A stretch of 64,000 bases of DNA from assembly GCF_045862395.1 (NCBI RefSeq), contig NZ_AP023087.1, forward strand, positions 1,674,001 through 1,738,000, in the 5' to 3' direction. A program made the position numbers and the translations under genes. The notes under the pieces were generated by a model that had not been told where the DNA came from, did not search any database, and saw only the letters and a program-made list of their open reading frames with translations. Of the stretch, positions 8,385 to 18,460 are shown piece after piece (position 1 is the first letter of the stretch; the number at the start of each line of letters is the position of its first letter). The DNA is from Marinicellulosiphila megalodicopiae (GTDB lineage Bacteria > Pseudomonadota > Gammaproteobacteria > Pseudomonadales > Natronospirillaceae).

Positions 8385-9245
8385 TTAATATTCTTCATCC
8401 ATCACAACATGGCGTGCTTGATGATATTGCTCTTCGTTTTGGCCATTTGCCCAATAGGGTACGGCGTACAATAACGATTTATTTAAATTGTATTTTTGCT
8501 TCAATGTGTCACGTATTGCCACTACTTGGCTGTGTTCCCCTCCAATAAATGCACTGACAGATTCAGCAAATTCAGGTTTGATTGCATTGATGGTTTGTTC
8601 AATTAATAAGCTTGGTTGATTATTTTTTTTGACAAGCCATGTAACATTAATGCATTCACTTACATTTAATTTTTGAATGTCTTGTTTATGTTTTACTTCA
8701 AGAAAAACATCGGCATGTTGGTTGGGTGGCATGTTTTCTATCAATGCAATAATTGCTGGAATGGCGGTTATATCGCCAGCCAAAATATGCCAGTCAGCAG
8801 GGGCTAATATTGGATATGGGCCGCCAGGTCCTGCTACACCTAATTTATCACCGATTTGACATTGCTTGACCCAATCGCAGGCAGGGCCTGGGTGGTCATG
8901 AAGTGCAAATTCAACTTGTAACGTCAGTGTGGTTGGATCAAATTTTTTAACTGTGTAGGTGCGAGTTATGGGTTTATTTTGCTTACTTGGCCACATAACT
9001 TTGCCCTTTTCTAAGTAGGGTAAATCCGGTTGAGTTTGATGAGGCAACGGCAAAAAAACCTTTATATGATACGCATGACTGTCAATTGGAAAACCAAGTA
9101 ATGGATCACCGGATAAGTAGACACGCATTAAACTATTACCAACAGATTCTAATTTACTCACAGTTAATAGCATCGGTGGTCTGCGAGCAGGTTGGTGGTT
9201 GGCTTTTAGCTGAGTGATTAATTGAGTTTGTTGTTTTTTGTTCAT
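8385..9245 (-). CDS. viuB: Siderophore-interacting FAD ferric reductase (ViuB/YqjH-like)
   Basis: A 286-residue cytoplasmic flavoprotein of the siderophore-interacting family, which reduces ferric siderophores so that iron is released. The FAD-binding motif RTYTV lies near residue 95, followed by FALHDHPGPACDW and the loop GVAGPGGPYP; the C-terminal SIP domain contains FIGGEHSQVVAIRDTL. It is the first gene of the minus-strand importer operon, with ATG 9245 preceded by a Fur-like site. Reductive release fits catecholate complexes, as no esterase is present in the cluster. Confidence 0.88.
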   Translation of the reverse strand: MNKKQQTQLITQLKANHQPARRPPMLLTVSKLESVGNSLMRVYLSGDPLLGFPIDSHAYHIKVFLPLPHQTQPDLPYLEKGKVMWPSKQNKPITRTYTVKKFDPTTLTLQVEFALHDHPGPACDWVKQCQIGDKLGVAGPGGPYPILAPADWHILAGDITAIPAIIALIENMPPNQHADVFLEVKHKQDIQKLNVSECINVTWLVKKNNQPSLLIEQTINAIKPEFAESVSAFIGGEHSQVVAIRDTLKQKYNLNKSLLYAVPYWANGQNEEQYHQARHVVMDEEY

Positions 9246-9256
9246 AGTAATAATCT

Positions 9257-9277
9257 AAATGAGAATTATTAACATTT
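9257..9277 (-). promoter_or_regulatory. Fur-like site ahead of the importer operon
   Basis: AAATGAGAATTATTAACATTT contains the AATGAGAATTATT half typical of degenerate Fur sites and lies about 15 bases upstream of the viuB ATG. It is weaker than the other boxes in the window. Confidence 0.5.
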
Positions 9278-9359
9278 ATATCATCTTATCCATATAGTTA
9301 CAATTGGAAAACTGAAAATCGTAATTATTTTATCTAACATCACCATATGTATTGATAAT

Positions 9360-9378
9360 CTAAATAATAATCATTATC
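9360..9378 (+). promoter_or_regulatory. Fur box ahead of the siderophore synthesis operon
   Basis: CTAAATAATAATCATTATC matches about 15 of 19 consensus positions and lies 35 bases upstream of the entC ATG. A further TGATAATC directly upstream extends the site, suggesting more than one bound dimer. Confidence 0.8.
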
Positions 9379-9413
9379 ATTCATTTAATTCGTATTTTTA
9401 ATAAGGGAATTTT

Positions 9414-10640
9414 ATGAGTAATGTGATTGATCAAGTATCAGATAAAGTAAGATCTGTTCGTTCTGAAAAAGAGTCGAATAACCTGTTAAGCCAATTTGTC
9501 AATAATGAGGATGTGTATTTTTCTACCACACAATACGCTTTATTAGTTAAACCGCCATTTGCTGCAATGGGTTCAACTAAGCATTCCACTTTAAGTAAAT
9601 CGGTTCATGACGGATTAGATTTTCTTAAAAAAATAGGGGTTGAAGATTGTATATTGGTAGGGGCTGTTTCATTTGATGTTGAGCACGAGTCGCAATTATT
9701 TGTGAGTCGTAATTTTAGTTTTGATCATAATCATACTCGAACCTATGTTAATGATAATTCAAGGGCACCATTAATAGCCAAGTCAATTGTAGAAATTCCG
9801 AGTAAAGCAGAATTTAAAAAGGGGGTAGAGAATGCATTATCTCGTTTTGAGCGAAATGAGTTACAAAAGATGGTGTTGTCACGCACTTTAAATATTAAAT
9901 TTGATCAGGATATTCAGATCAAAAAAACAATAGAAACTTTAGAGCAAACTAATCAATCCGGTTTTGTGTTTGGAGTGAAAATGTTCAGTGAGCATTTGCA
10001 GCACAATCAAACCTTAATTGGTGCGAGTCCTGAATTATTATTATCCAAACGAGGAAATAAAATTTCTGCTATGCCGCTTGCAGGGTCAGAACCTAGAGGA
10101 AAAACGGATTCTGAAGAAACGATATTATCACAAAGATTGTTGACCTCTGAAAAAGATCTACGCGAGCATGCGTTAGTTGTTGAAAGCATCAAACAGGTAC
10201 TTACTCCTTTTTGTAAATATTTAAATATTCCTGATTCCCCATCATTGATTAATACTCCTACTATGTGGCATTTAGCTTCAAGTATTGAGGGAGAATTAAA
10301 TAATGCTGATGTTTCATCGTTAGATGTCGCATTAGCCATGCATCCGACACCTGCAGTTTGTGGGTTTCCCAAAGCAGTAGCAAGACAGGCAATCAGTGAA
10401 ATTGAGAGCCATGAACGTGGTTTGTTTACAGGTATGGTTGGGTGGAATGATGCAAACGGCGATGGAGATTGGGTAGTGACTATTCGATGTGCAACAGTTG
10501 AAGGAAAAAATGCAACATTGTACGCAGGCGCTGGAATAGTAGCGGGCTCCTCTGCGGAAAAAGAATATCAAGAAACAGGGGCTAAATTTAATACGATGCT
10601 GAATGCATTTGGTTTAAAAGGACGGTTAAATGAAAAATGA
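9414..10640 (+). CDS. entC: Isochorismate synthase
   Basis: Converts chorismate to isochorismate, the first step to 2,3-dihydroxybenzoate (DHB). The 408 residues match the chorismate-binding family in length. Family blocks seen are MPLAGSEPRGKT, HPTPAVCGFPK, GLFTGMVGW and the C-terminal AGAGIVAGSS. ATG 9414 follows GGGAA and opens the plus-strand operon behind a Fur box. The end overlaps the next start by 11 bases. A siderophore role is favoured over menaquinone because entE, entB and entA lie in the same operon. Confidence 0.95.
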   Translation: MSNVIDQVSDKVRSVRSEKESNNLLSQFVNNEDVYFSTTQYALLVKPPFAAMGSTKHSTLSKSVHDGLDFLKKIGVEDCILVGAVSFDVEHESQLFVSRNFSFDHNHTRTYVNDNSRAPLIAKSIVEIPSKAEFKKGVENALSRFERNELQKMVLSRTLNIKFDQDIQIKKTIETLEQTNQSGFVFGVKMFSEHLQHNQTLIGASPELLLSKRGNKISAMPLAGSEPRGKTDSEETILSQRLLTSEKDLREHALVVESIKQVLTPFCKYLNIPDSPSLINTPTMWHLASSIEGELNNADVSSLDVALAMHPTPAVCGFPKAVARQAISEIESHERGLFTGMVGWNDANGDGDWVVTIRCATVEGKNATLYAGAGIVAGSSAEKEYQETGAKFNTMLNAFGLKGRLNEK

Positions 10641-12294
10641 ATTAAATGGTTTTGTCGATTGGCCTGAAGATTTTAAGCAAAAGTATAAACAACTTGGTTT
10701 TTGGTCTGGCGAGTTTTTAGGCGATATGATTGCGCAATCTGTTATTAATTGTCCAGAAAAAATTGCTATCATTGATGGGAGTCGGGCTATTAGTTACCAG
10801 CAATTAAATCAAAAATCTAATCAATTGGCGTTAGGTTTTAAATCAATTGGTTTGGTTATGGATGATGTCGTGGTGTTGCAATCACAAAATCAAATTGAAT
10901 TTTTTGAAGTGTTGTTTGCATTTTTTAAAATTGGAGTTAAACCAATTTTGGCGTTGCCAGCTCATCGGTATTTTGAAATTGATGTATTTTGTAAGATTTC
11001 TCAAGCTAAAATGTATTTGGCAATTGGTAAGGAGCAATCCAATCAGTACGCGCAAATTGGAAATAAGATTAAACAAAATTACAATGATAAATTAATTGTG
11101 TGTCTGTCAGATGAACATTTAATTGTAAATGACTTTATTCAATTAAATAGTTTATATCATGATGATTCATATCAAAAAGATATGACAAATTTAAATGCAG
11201 AAAAAATAGCATTATTCCAATTGTCTGGTGGCACAACAGGGATGCCAAAATTAATTGCTAGAACACATAATGATTACCACTATAGTGTCAGAGCAAGTAA
11301 TGAAATTTGTGGCATCACTCAATCTACTGTGTATTTATCTGTTTTACCGGTTATGCATAATTTTTCATTAAGTTCACCAGGTGCGCTTGGGGTTTTGTAT
11401 GCGGGTGGGACGATTGTTTTATCAAGCCCTACAATTGCTAACCAGGCTTTTGAGTTAATTGAAAAATATAAAGTGACAATAAGTGCCTTAGTGCCTCCTT
11501 TGTTATTAACATGGTTGCAACAATTAAAATCTGATTCTAAATTGGATTATTCTTTAGAGTCATTGGAGGTGTTACAAGTAGGTGGCGCTAAGTTAAGTAA
11601 AAATGTTGCTACTGAAGTTAATAAGATATTTGGTTGTCAATTACAACAAGTGTTTGGGATGGCGGAAGGGTTAGTCAATTACACTCGATTGTATGATAGT
11701 GAGGATATTGTAAATTCAACACAAGGACGTCCCATCAGTGAAGCTGATGAAGTGATTGTGGTAGATGATAATGATCAACCACTTGAATTTGGTCAAAGGG
11801 GACATTTGTTAGTAAGAGGTCCATATACAATTAGGGGGTATTACAAAAACGAAGTTCACAATAAAACAGCATTTACTAATGATGGGTTTTATCGAACAGG
11901 GGATATTGTTACGCAAAATCATAATGGATATATTACGGTTGAAGATCGAAGTAAGGATCAAATAAATCGTGGAGGTGAAAAAATTTCAGCGGAAGAAATT
12001 GAAAATCATTTAATAAATAATATCCAAATATTTGATGCGGCAGTTGTGGCAATGCCTGATGAATTTTTGGGTGAACGCAGCTGTGCGTTTTTAATTATGG
12101 ATACGTCCTATGAATATGTAAGTGATTTTATTTTGAAAAAAACACTGCTTCAATATTTGAGGTCCATAGGAATTGCCGATTATAAAATACCCGATCGATT
12201 TGAGATTTTAGATGCGTTTCCAAAAACGAAATTTGGAAAAGTGAATAAAGTCGCTTTGCGTGAAATGATCAATAAAAAAATAAATTTAATTTAA
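10630..12294 (+). CDS. entE: 2,3-dihydroxybenzoate-AMP ligase
   Basis: Activates DHB with ATP and loads it onto the aryl carrier domain of EntB. The 554-residue stand-alone adenylating enzyme has the phosphate-binding core LSGGTTGMPKLIARTHND at about residues 198-215, FGMAEGLVNYTRL, the YRTGDIV block, DQINRGGEKISAEEIE and a C-terminal Lys in KTKFGKVNK. The ARTHNDY stretch is characteristic of DHB-AMP ligases. It overlaps entC by 11 bases and is followed 47 bases later by entB. Confidence 0.95.
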   Translation: MKNELNGFVDWPEDFKQKYKQLGFWSGEFLGDMIAQSVINCPEKIAIIDGSRAISYQQLNQKSNQLALGFKSIGLVMDDVVVLQSQNQIEFFEVLFAFFKIGVKPILALPAHRYFEIDVFCKISQAKMYLAIGKEQSNQYAQIGNKIKQNYNDKLIVCLSDEHLIVNDFIQLNSLYHDDSYQKDMTNLNAEKIALFQLSGGTTGMPKLIARTHNDYHYSVRASNEICGITQSTVYLSVLPVMHNFSLSSPGALGVLYAGGTIVLSSPTIANQAFELIEKYKVTISALVPPLLLTWLQQLKSDSKLDYSLESLEVLQVGGAKLSKNVATEVNKIFGCQLQQVFGMAEGLVNYTRLYDSEDIVNSTQGRPISEADEVIVVDDNDQPLEFGQRGHLLVRGPYTIRGYYKNEVHNKTAFTNDGFYRTGDIVTQNHNGYITVEDRSKDQINRGGEKISAEEIENHLINNIQIFDAAVVAMPDEFLGERSCAFLIMDTSYEYVSDFILKKTLLQYLRSIGIADYKIPDRFEILDAFPKTKFGKVNKVALREMINKKINLI

Positions 12295-12341
12295 CAAATA
12301 ATAAATCTACACACTTAATAATATTCTTTATAGGCTTAGCT

Positions 12342-13244
12342 ATGTCAATCCCAAAAATAACACAATATCCATTGTCAGGTGCACTTAACAATATCGAAAA
12401 TAAAACCACGTGGAAAATTGATCCAAAAAAATCCATATTGTTGATTCATGATATGCAAAATTATTTTGTTAATTTTTATGATGATAATGGTGAATTAATT
12501 AAAACCATCGTGAATAATATTGTTGAATTAAAAAAATGGTGTGTACTACATGCCATTCCTGTTTTTTATACAGCACAACCAGGAAATCAAGATCAAAAAG
12601 AGCGTGCATTACTGACTGATTTTTGGGGTAAAGGGTTAGATGGATCTGATAATAAGCCTGATATTATCGATCAACTCAAGCCAACAGATAACGATGTCGT
12701 ATTAAATAAATGGCGTTATAGCGCCTTTAAAAAATCTAATCTTGAACAAACAATGAAACAAAGTGGGCGCGACCAATTAATTGTTTGCGGTATTTACGCA
12801 CATATTGGTGTGCTATCAACTGCATTAGACGCCTTTATGTATGATATTAAACCGTTTGTTATTGCTGATGCCGTAGCGGATTTCACACAAGAAGAACACA
12901 CAATGGCCATGCAATATATTTCAAAACGTTGCGGTAATGTGTATACGCTTGAGCAATTAAAAAAACAAATACCGTCTAAAAATAAAGTAAGCCTTGAAGC
13001 TATTTGTAATGACGCAGCGGTGGTGCTTTCTATGCCTGTTGATGAAGTTGATGCAGATGAAGAGTTTATGTATTTAGGGTTAGATTCGATTCGTATGATG
13101 ACTTTAATTCAACAATGGAATGAAAAAGGATGGGGTGGCGATTTTTCACAATTAGCTCAAGCGGCAACCCTACGGGAGCTATACAATGTATTGGTAGCAC
13201 AAGCGTCTATTGATCATGATGAAATTCATTCTGAGTTAGCTTAA
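12342..13244 (+). CDS. entB: Isochorismatase with C-terminal aryl carrier domain
   Basis: A bifunctional protein of 300 residues. The N-terminal isochorismatase releases pyruvate to give dihydro-DHB: the acid lies in LLIHDMQNYF (about residue 39), the Lys in VLNKWRYSAF, then YAHIGVLSTALDAF. From memory the Val of YAHIGV is Cys in E. coli EntB. The C-terminal carrier domain (about 215-290) has the phosphopantetheine Ser in YLGLDSIRMM, near residue 249. It carries DHB to the NRPS encoded directly downstream (next start on the following base). Confidence 0.95.
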   Translation: MSIPKITQYPLSGALNNIENKTTWKIDPKKSILLIHDMQNYFVNFYDDNGELIKTIVNNIVELKKWCVLHAIPVFYTAQPGNQDQKERALLTDFWGKGLDGSDNKPDIIDQLKPTDNDVVLNKWRYSAFKKSNLEQTMKQSGRDQLIVCGIYAHIGVLSTALDAFMYDIKPFVIADAVADFTQEEHTMAMQYISKRCGNVYTLEQLKKQIPSKNKVSLEAICNDAAVVLSMPVDEVDADEEFMYLGLDSIRMMTLIQQWNEKGWGGDFSQLAQAATLRELYNVLVAQASIDHDEIHSELA

Positions 13245-16200
13245 GTGAGTAAAGTCATGAAATCGTATGAATTATTAGATTCTCAGTTAGGTATTTGGTT
13301 AGGCCAGCAAAAGGTGGGCGATTCATCTATTTATAATGCCGCTGAATACTATGAAATTAATGGACAGATTGATATTGATAAGTTTATCTGCGCGACAAAT
13401 TTAGTAGTGAATCAAGCAGACTGTTTGTTTTGTGTATTTACAATGGCTGATACACAGTTACAGCAAACGCGATTAGAATCTTCCTTTGAATTGCCTGTCA
13501 TCGATCTTAGACAAAAAAATAACCCAGAACAAGAAGCGTTACGCTGGATGCAAGTTGCAAGAAAACAAAGATTTGATTTACAACATGGCCCTATTTTTTC
13601 AATGGCATTAATTCGTCTTGATAATGAGCGTATGTACTGGTTTCAAAATATCCATCACATAGCCAGTGATGGGTATAGTTTTTCATTACTCAGTCAAAAA
13701 GTAAGTGATGTATATCAGGAATTAATAGTTGAAAATTCTATTAATGAAGCTGCTTTGTTTGGTGAGTATGAGTCATTGATTGAAGAACAAAATAAATACA
13801 AACAATCCAAAGCATTTGAAAAAGATAAAGAATTTTGGCATAAACAATTAATTAATATGCCAACGCCTCATTCATTGTGTGAGTCTTTAGATGATAATGT
13901 TGGTTTTGCTTCTCAAAGCATTAAATTAACTTATGAATTTAGTCAGGCAATTTTTAGTAAAATTCAACAGTGCAGCACTGAGCATAAAGTGATGTGGTCT
14001 GATTATATCTTAGCAAGCGTTGCTATGTTAATTGCAGAATTTAATGCTCAACCACATGCAGTTTTAGGCCTGCCTGTTATGTCACGAATGGGCTCAAAAG
14101 CAATTAATGTTCCGTCTATGATAATGAATATCGTGCCGATTACATTATCGTTTTCAATCCAATCCACCTTTGAAGAAATATTAGCCTTAACCAGTAAAAC
14201 CGTTTCTAAGACTCGCCCTTATTTTCGTTATCGATATGAAAACATGAAAATGGATCGGTTAAATTTAGAATCACAAGACAAAACGGCCAAAAAATTATTT
14301 GGTCCTGTTGTGAATATTATGCCTTTTTCAAGACGATTGATTTTTTCAGAAGCGACGGTTGATTATCATAATTTAAGTGCAGGCCCCGTTGAAGATATTT
14401 CCTTTGGTTTTTCTCTTAATAAAGATCAACGATTGATATTAAATTTAGAGGCAAATCCTGAACGATATACACAGACTCAACTAGAAAAAATATTAAATGA
14501 TTATTTAGTGTTAATCGAAACCGTCGCCTTTAATGTTTTATCAAAACCAAAAATTAAAGTAGATGATTTGTCGTTTTATCAATCTGATAAAATATTGGAT
14601 GAAAAACTTGGGGTATATCCATTATTATTACAACAAGCGAAGGCGTATCCGTTTAAAGATGCCCTTTTATTTGAACATTACCAATACAATTTTTCTCAAT
14701 TAATTCAAGCAATTGACCGTATGGTGTATGTATTAGAGCAACATTATGTCGACTCTGGTCAAAATGTAGCCTTTATAGTCAATCGATCAGATATTGCCAT
14801 TATAGGGATGTTTGCTTGTTTAAAAATGAAAGCCAATTTTGTTTTTTTGGAAACCACCGCGCCAACAAATAGAAATGATCAAATTTTAAATTCAACTCAA
14901 CCTGCTTTGGTTATTATTGATGATAATGAAAAATATAATAAGTTAGAATTTTCAACGTTAACAATTGACACAATAAGAAAGCAATTAAATAAAACTTCAG
15001 ATTATTTTATTAAAGATTACGGATCATATGAAAAATTAAGTGATTATACTGCCTATTTAATTTTCACATCAGGTTCAACAGGTCAACCAAAAGGCGTAGT
15101 GATCAATCAACAAGCATTAACAGATTTTGTGCTTGCATCCAAAAATGAATATAAATCAGTGTATAACGATACTTGGTTACAGTTTGCTCCATTACACTTT
15201 GATGCTTGTATTGAAGAGATATTTGTCAGCTTATGCAGCGGTGCTAAATTAGTTGTACGAAATGATGACATGATTCAATCACCTTCTACTTTTATAAAAC
15301 AATGTGAATTATTTTCGTTAACTGTATTAGATTTGCCCACAGCGTATTGGCATGAGTTAGTTTATGCCATGCAAGATCAAAACTTGTGTTTACCTTCTTT
15401 AATGCGAGTTGTGATTATAGGTGGTGAGGCGGTATCACAAACAACCGTAAAAACTTGGCTGTCATTAGATACACAACATATCAATTTATTTAACACCTAT
15501 GGGCCAAGTGAAGCCACCGTTGTCGCCACCGTTGCTAATTTAACTAAACGCCAACAAGGAATTGGTTTGCCATTAAAGGGGCGGGCAGTTGCGGTTGTGG
15601 ATGCCAAGTTAAATGTAGTACCAAAAAACCAAGAAGGAGAATTATTGTTATTAGGTGTAGGTTTAGCGGATCAATATTTAGATAATTTTGAACAAACAAA
15701 ACACGCATTTATTGATTGGGTGCATCCTGTTACGCAAAATATTATGCGAGCTTATCGCACTCAAGATCGTGTGAAAATGCTAAAAGATAATAATATTGAA
15801 TTTATTGGGCGAAAAGATGATCAAGTAAAAATAAGTGGTGTACGCATAGAGCTGGGTGAAATTGAAACAACCATTGCAAAACTTGATGGCATCAAACAAG
15901 TGGTGGTTTTAAAACATATTCACCTAGATGTCGCATATTTAGTCGCTCATATTGTTTGTTTGGATAAAACGTACACAAATCTTTATAGCGATATTTCAAA
16001 TTTAAGACGGGCTCTTAATACTCGATTGCCAAAAGCGATGTTACCTTCATCGGTTATGATGCATCATTGTTTTGATAAAACAGCTTCAGGTAAAGTGAAT
16101 AAAAAAATATTAGCCCAAAAAAGTGTTGTTACACCTAACAATCAACAACAATATGACGATGAAGTATTAAATAAAATAATTAAAGTATGGTCAGAAGTAT

Positions 16201-17660
16201 TGGGGAATCCTCATATTAAACCACAGGATGATTTTTTTGTGTTAGGTGGTCATTCGTTACAATCTATCCAAGTTGCTAATCGACTTAGTAAGATATTTGA
16301 ACTTAATATTTCAATGAATGTGATTTTTAAAAATCCAACGGTTTTAGACTTAACCGATTATATTAAATCCAATTTAAGTAATTATGACACAGTTCCAATG
16401 GATGATTTAAAACAAAAAAATGAAGTACATCAATTAATAAAAAATGATTTAGACTATTTTAAAAATAGTACTTTTATAAAACAAAATATTGATAACTCTT
16501 CTAAAATTAATGATAAAAAACAATCTATTTTACTGACTGGTGCAACTGGTTTTGTTGGGGTTAAGTTATTATCCAAGATATTAAATACGACTCAATTTAA
16601 TGTAATTTGTTTTATTAGAGCAAAAAGTATTGAAGACGCTAAATTAAAACTGCATAACGCTTTAGCGCAACAGTCAATTAACATCAATACAAATAACATC
16701 AATACAAATAACAGAATAACTATTGTATTAGCTGATTTAGAGTTAGAAAATTTTGGGTTAGATTCGATCTTTCTCAGTGAACTGGCCAGTCAGTGTGTGG
16801 CGATTATTCATAATGCAGCCAATACCTCAGTGATGCGAGATTATCAATCCTTACGAAAATGCAATGCAATCAGTACGCAGCAGTTATTAAATTTAGCACA
16901 ACAATACGATATAAAATTTAATTTAATTTCGACAATTTCAGTTTTGGCAGGTGCACATAAAGATAAAATAGATTCCCAAGGGTATGTAAAACAACACGAT
17001 GGTTTGCAAGATGGATATCAACAAAGTAAGTGGGTGTCTGAAGAATGTGTTCGATTAGCTTCTGCTAATGGTTTGCATACATCAATTTATCGACTTGCAC
17101 GAGTGACGGGTTCATTGAAAACCGGTTATGTAAATAGTAAAGATATTGTGTGGTCGATACTTAAAGTAGGATTAAAACATAAAGCTTTGCCAGATTTATC
17201 TTTTGAAGAGCCTTGGAGTACTGTGGATGATGTGGCTGCTTTTGTGATCAAAGATGGTTTGTCTGAGTGTGTTAATAGTGTGTTTAATGTATTGCCTAAT
17301 CAAGATGTGGCACTTAAATGGGTGTATGACAATATTCAAAATCATGCATCATTTGAACGTACTAAGCTTTCGATTGTATCGGTGTCTAGTTGGTGTGAGA
17401 GCATTCGTGCTCTGGGTGATGATGAGGATTTGCCAATTCTTAATTTTTTTGAGCAACGAAAAAGTTTACCAAAATTACATGAAAGTCATTTTAGAATAAA
17501 TCAAATAGGTTTAAATGAACGATTAAATCACTTAAATTTAAGTATATTAATGATAACTAAACAGCAATTTTATCAATACCTAGAGTATGCCATTAAACAC
17601 AAATTAATTGATTGTGAAAATAATGAAGACATAATAAATAATAGCAGTGTGTTGATATGA
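13245..17660 (+). CDS. mxcG: Siderophore NRPS, C-A-PCP-thioester reductase, probable lysine module
   Basis: Single-module NRPS of 1471 residues, starting with GTG right after entB. Condensation domain with intact HHIASDG at 137-143; adenylation domain with TSGSTGQPKG near 608, NTYGPSEA near 750 and SGVRIELGE near 864; carrier Ser about 1004 in LGGHSLQS; then an NAD(P)-binding reductase from about 1095 (LLTGATGFVG, later YQQSK). Reading the pocket by eye against GrsA gives D-A-E-D-I-G-T-V-V plus Lys; the two acids suit a basic amino acid such as lysine. The architecture equals MxcG of myxochelin synthesis: both amines of lysine acylated with DHB, then reductive release. A7 reads YRTQD, not YRTGD. 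A 15-base in-frame duplication lies at 16680-16709. Confidence 0.9.
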   Translation: MSKVMKSYELLDSQLGIWLGQQKVGDSSIYNAAEYYEINGQIDIDKFICATNLVVNQADCLFCVFTMADTQLQQTRLESSFELPVIDLRQKNNPEQEALRWMQVARKQRFDLQHGPIFSMALIRLDNERMYWFQNIHHIASDGYSFSLLSQKVSDVYQELIVENSINEAALFGEYESLIEEQNKYKQSKAFEKDKEFWHKQLINMPTPHSLCESLDDNVGFASQSIKLTYEFSQAIFSKIQQCSTEHKVMWSDYILASVAMLIAEFNAQPHAVLGLPVMSRMGSKAINVPSMIMNIVPITLSFSIQSTFEEILALTSKTVSKTRPYFRYRYENMKMDRLNLESQDKTAKKLFGPVVNIMPFSRRLIFSEATVDYHNLSAGPVEDISFGFSLNKDQRLILNLEANPERYTQTQLEKILNDYLVLIETVAFNVLSKPKIKVDDLSFYQSDKILDEKLGVYPLLLQQAKAYPFKDALLFEHYQYNFSQLIQAIDRMVYVLEQHYVDSGQNVAFIVNRSDIAIIGMFACLKMKANFVFLETTAPTNRNDQILNSTQPALVIIDDNEKYNKLEFSTLTIDTIRKQLNKTSDYFIKDYGSYEKLSDYTAYLIFTSGSTGQPKGVVINQQALTDFVLASKNEYKSVYNDTWLQFAPLHFDACIEEIFVSLCSGAKLVVRNDDMIQSPSTFIKQCELFSLTVLDLPTAYWHELVYAMQDQNLCLPSLMRVVIIGGEAVSQTTVKTWLSLDTQHINLFNTYGPSEATVVATVANLTKRQQGIGLPLKGRAVAVVDAKLNVVPKNQEGELLLLGVGLADQYLDNFEQTKHAFIDWVHPVTQNIMRAYRTQDRVKMLKDNNIEFIGRKDDQVKISGVRIELGEIETTIAKLDGIKQVVVLKHIHLDVAYLVAHIVCLDKTYTNLYSDISNLRRALNTRLPKAMLPSSVMMHHCFDKTASGKVNKKILAQKSVVTPNNQQQYDDEVLNKIIKVWSEVLGNPHIKPQDDFFVLGGHSLQSIQVANRLSKIFELNISMNVIFKNPTVLDLTDYIKSNLSNYDTVPMDDLKQKNEVHQLIKNDLDYFKNSTFIKQNIDNSSKINDKKQSILLTGATGFVGVKLLSKILNTTQFNVICFIRAKSIEDAKLKLHNALAQQSININTNNINTNNRITIVLADLELENFGLDSIFLSELASQCVAIIHNAANTSVMRDYQSLRKCNAISTQQLLNLAQQYDIKFNLISTISVLAGAHKDKIDSQGYVKQHDGLQDGYQQSKWVSEECVRLASANGLHTSIYRLARVTGSLKTGYVNSKDIVWSILKVGLKHKALPDLSFEEPWSTVDDVAAFVIKDGLSECVNSVFNVLPNQDVALKWVYDNIQNHASFERTKLSIVSVSSWCESIRALGDDEDLPILNFFEQRKSLPKLHESHFRINQIGLNERLNHLNLSILMITKQQFYQYLEYAIKHKLIDCENNEDIINNSSVLI

Positions 17661-18460
17661 GCTTAGTTGAAACTAAAAATGAAAATACGATGCGCTATAA
17701 ATGTTTTAATAATAACATTGCTTTGGTGACAGGGGCTCAACGAGGTATTGGTTTAGAAGTTGCCAAACAATTGCATTCACAAGGTGCCATTGTAATCTGT
17801 TTGGATGTTAATTATCCCAATAAAACATTAATTGAAGTCTCTACTCATTTTTATAATGTGTATGCTGATGTAGCGGATATAGATTCAATACATTCACTTA
17901 TTGAAACTATTGAAAAAGATATTGGGCCAATAAACTACTTAGCATCGGTGGCCGGTATATTAAGAGTCACGTCACTTTTAGATATTGATGAGAACACATT
18001 AGATGCTTTAATAGAAGTGAATACTAAGGGTGCATTTTTTATTTGTCGTAATGTTGCATTAAAAATGAAGTCGAGAAAAAAAGGAAGCATAGTGGCAGTA
18101 AGTTCAAATGCCGCAAGCACACCAAGAATAAATATAGGCGCTTATGGCGCATCAAAATCTGCACTGAATATGTTAATTAAAACCCTGGCATTGGAAGTTG
18201 CGCCTTTTAATATTCGTTGTAATTTGGTTTCACCTGGTTCCACATTAACTAAAATGCAAACCGATTTTGCAAGTGGACCAGATGCACAAAAATCCATTTT
18301 AAACGGAAGTTTAGAACAATTTCGTTTAGGTGTGCCACTTAATAAAATGGCAACGCCAGAAGATATTGCAAACAGCATTGTATATTTATTATCTGAGCAA
18401 GCCTTGCAAATAACCATGCATGATTTGGTGGTGGATGGTGGGGCAACGTTAGGTGTTTAA
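17657..18460 (+). CDS. entA: 2,3-dihydro-2,3-dihydroxybenzoate dehydrogenase
   Basis: Short-chain dehydrogenase that oxidises dihydro-DHB to DHB with NAD. The cofactor loop TGAQRGIG is near residue 26, the catalytic Ser lies in VAVSSNAAS and the Tyr/Lys pair in YGASK. The 267 residues exceed typical EntA by a short N-terminal extension. The ATG overlaps the NRPS stop (ATGA) and the 3' end overlaps the PPTase gene by 8 bases, so it is translationally coupled. Position within the entC-E-B cluster fixes the specific role. Confidence 0.93.
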   Translation: MSLVETKNENTMRYKCFNNNIALVTGAQRGIGLEVAKQLHSQGAIVICLDVNYPNKTLIEVSTHFYNVYADVADIDSIHSLIETIEKDIGPINYLASVAGILRVTSLLDIDENTLDALIEVNTKGAFFICRNVALKMKSRKKGSIVAVSSNAASTPRINIGAYGASKSALNMLIKTLALEVAPFNIRCNLVSPGSTLTKMQTDFASGPDAQKSILNGSLEQFRLGVPLNKMATPEDIANSIVYLLSEQALQITMHDLVVDGGATLGV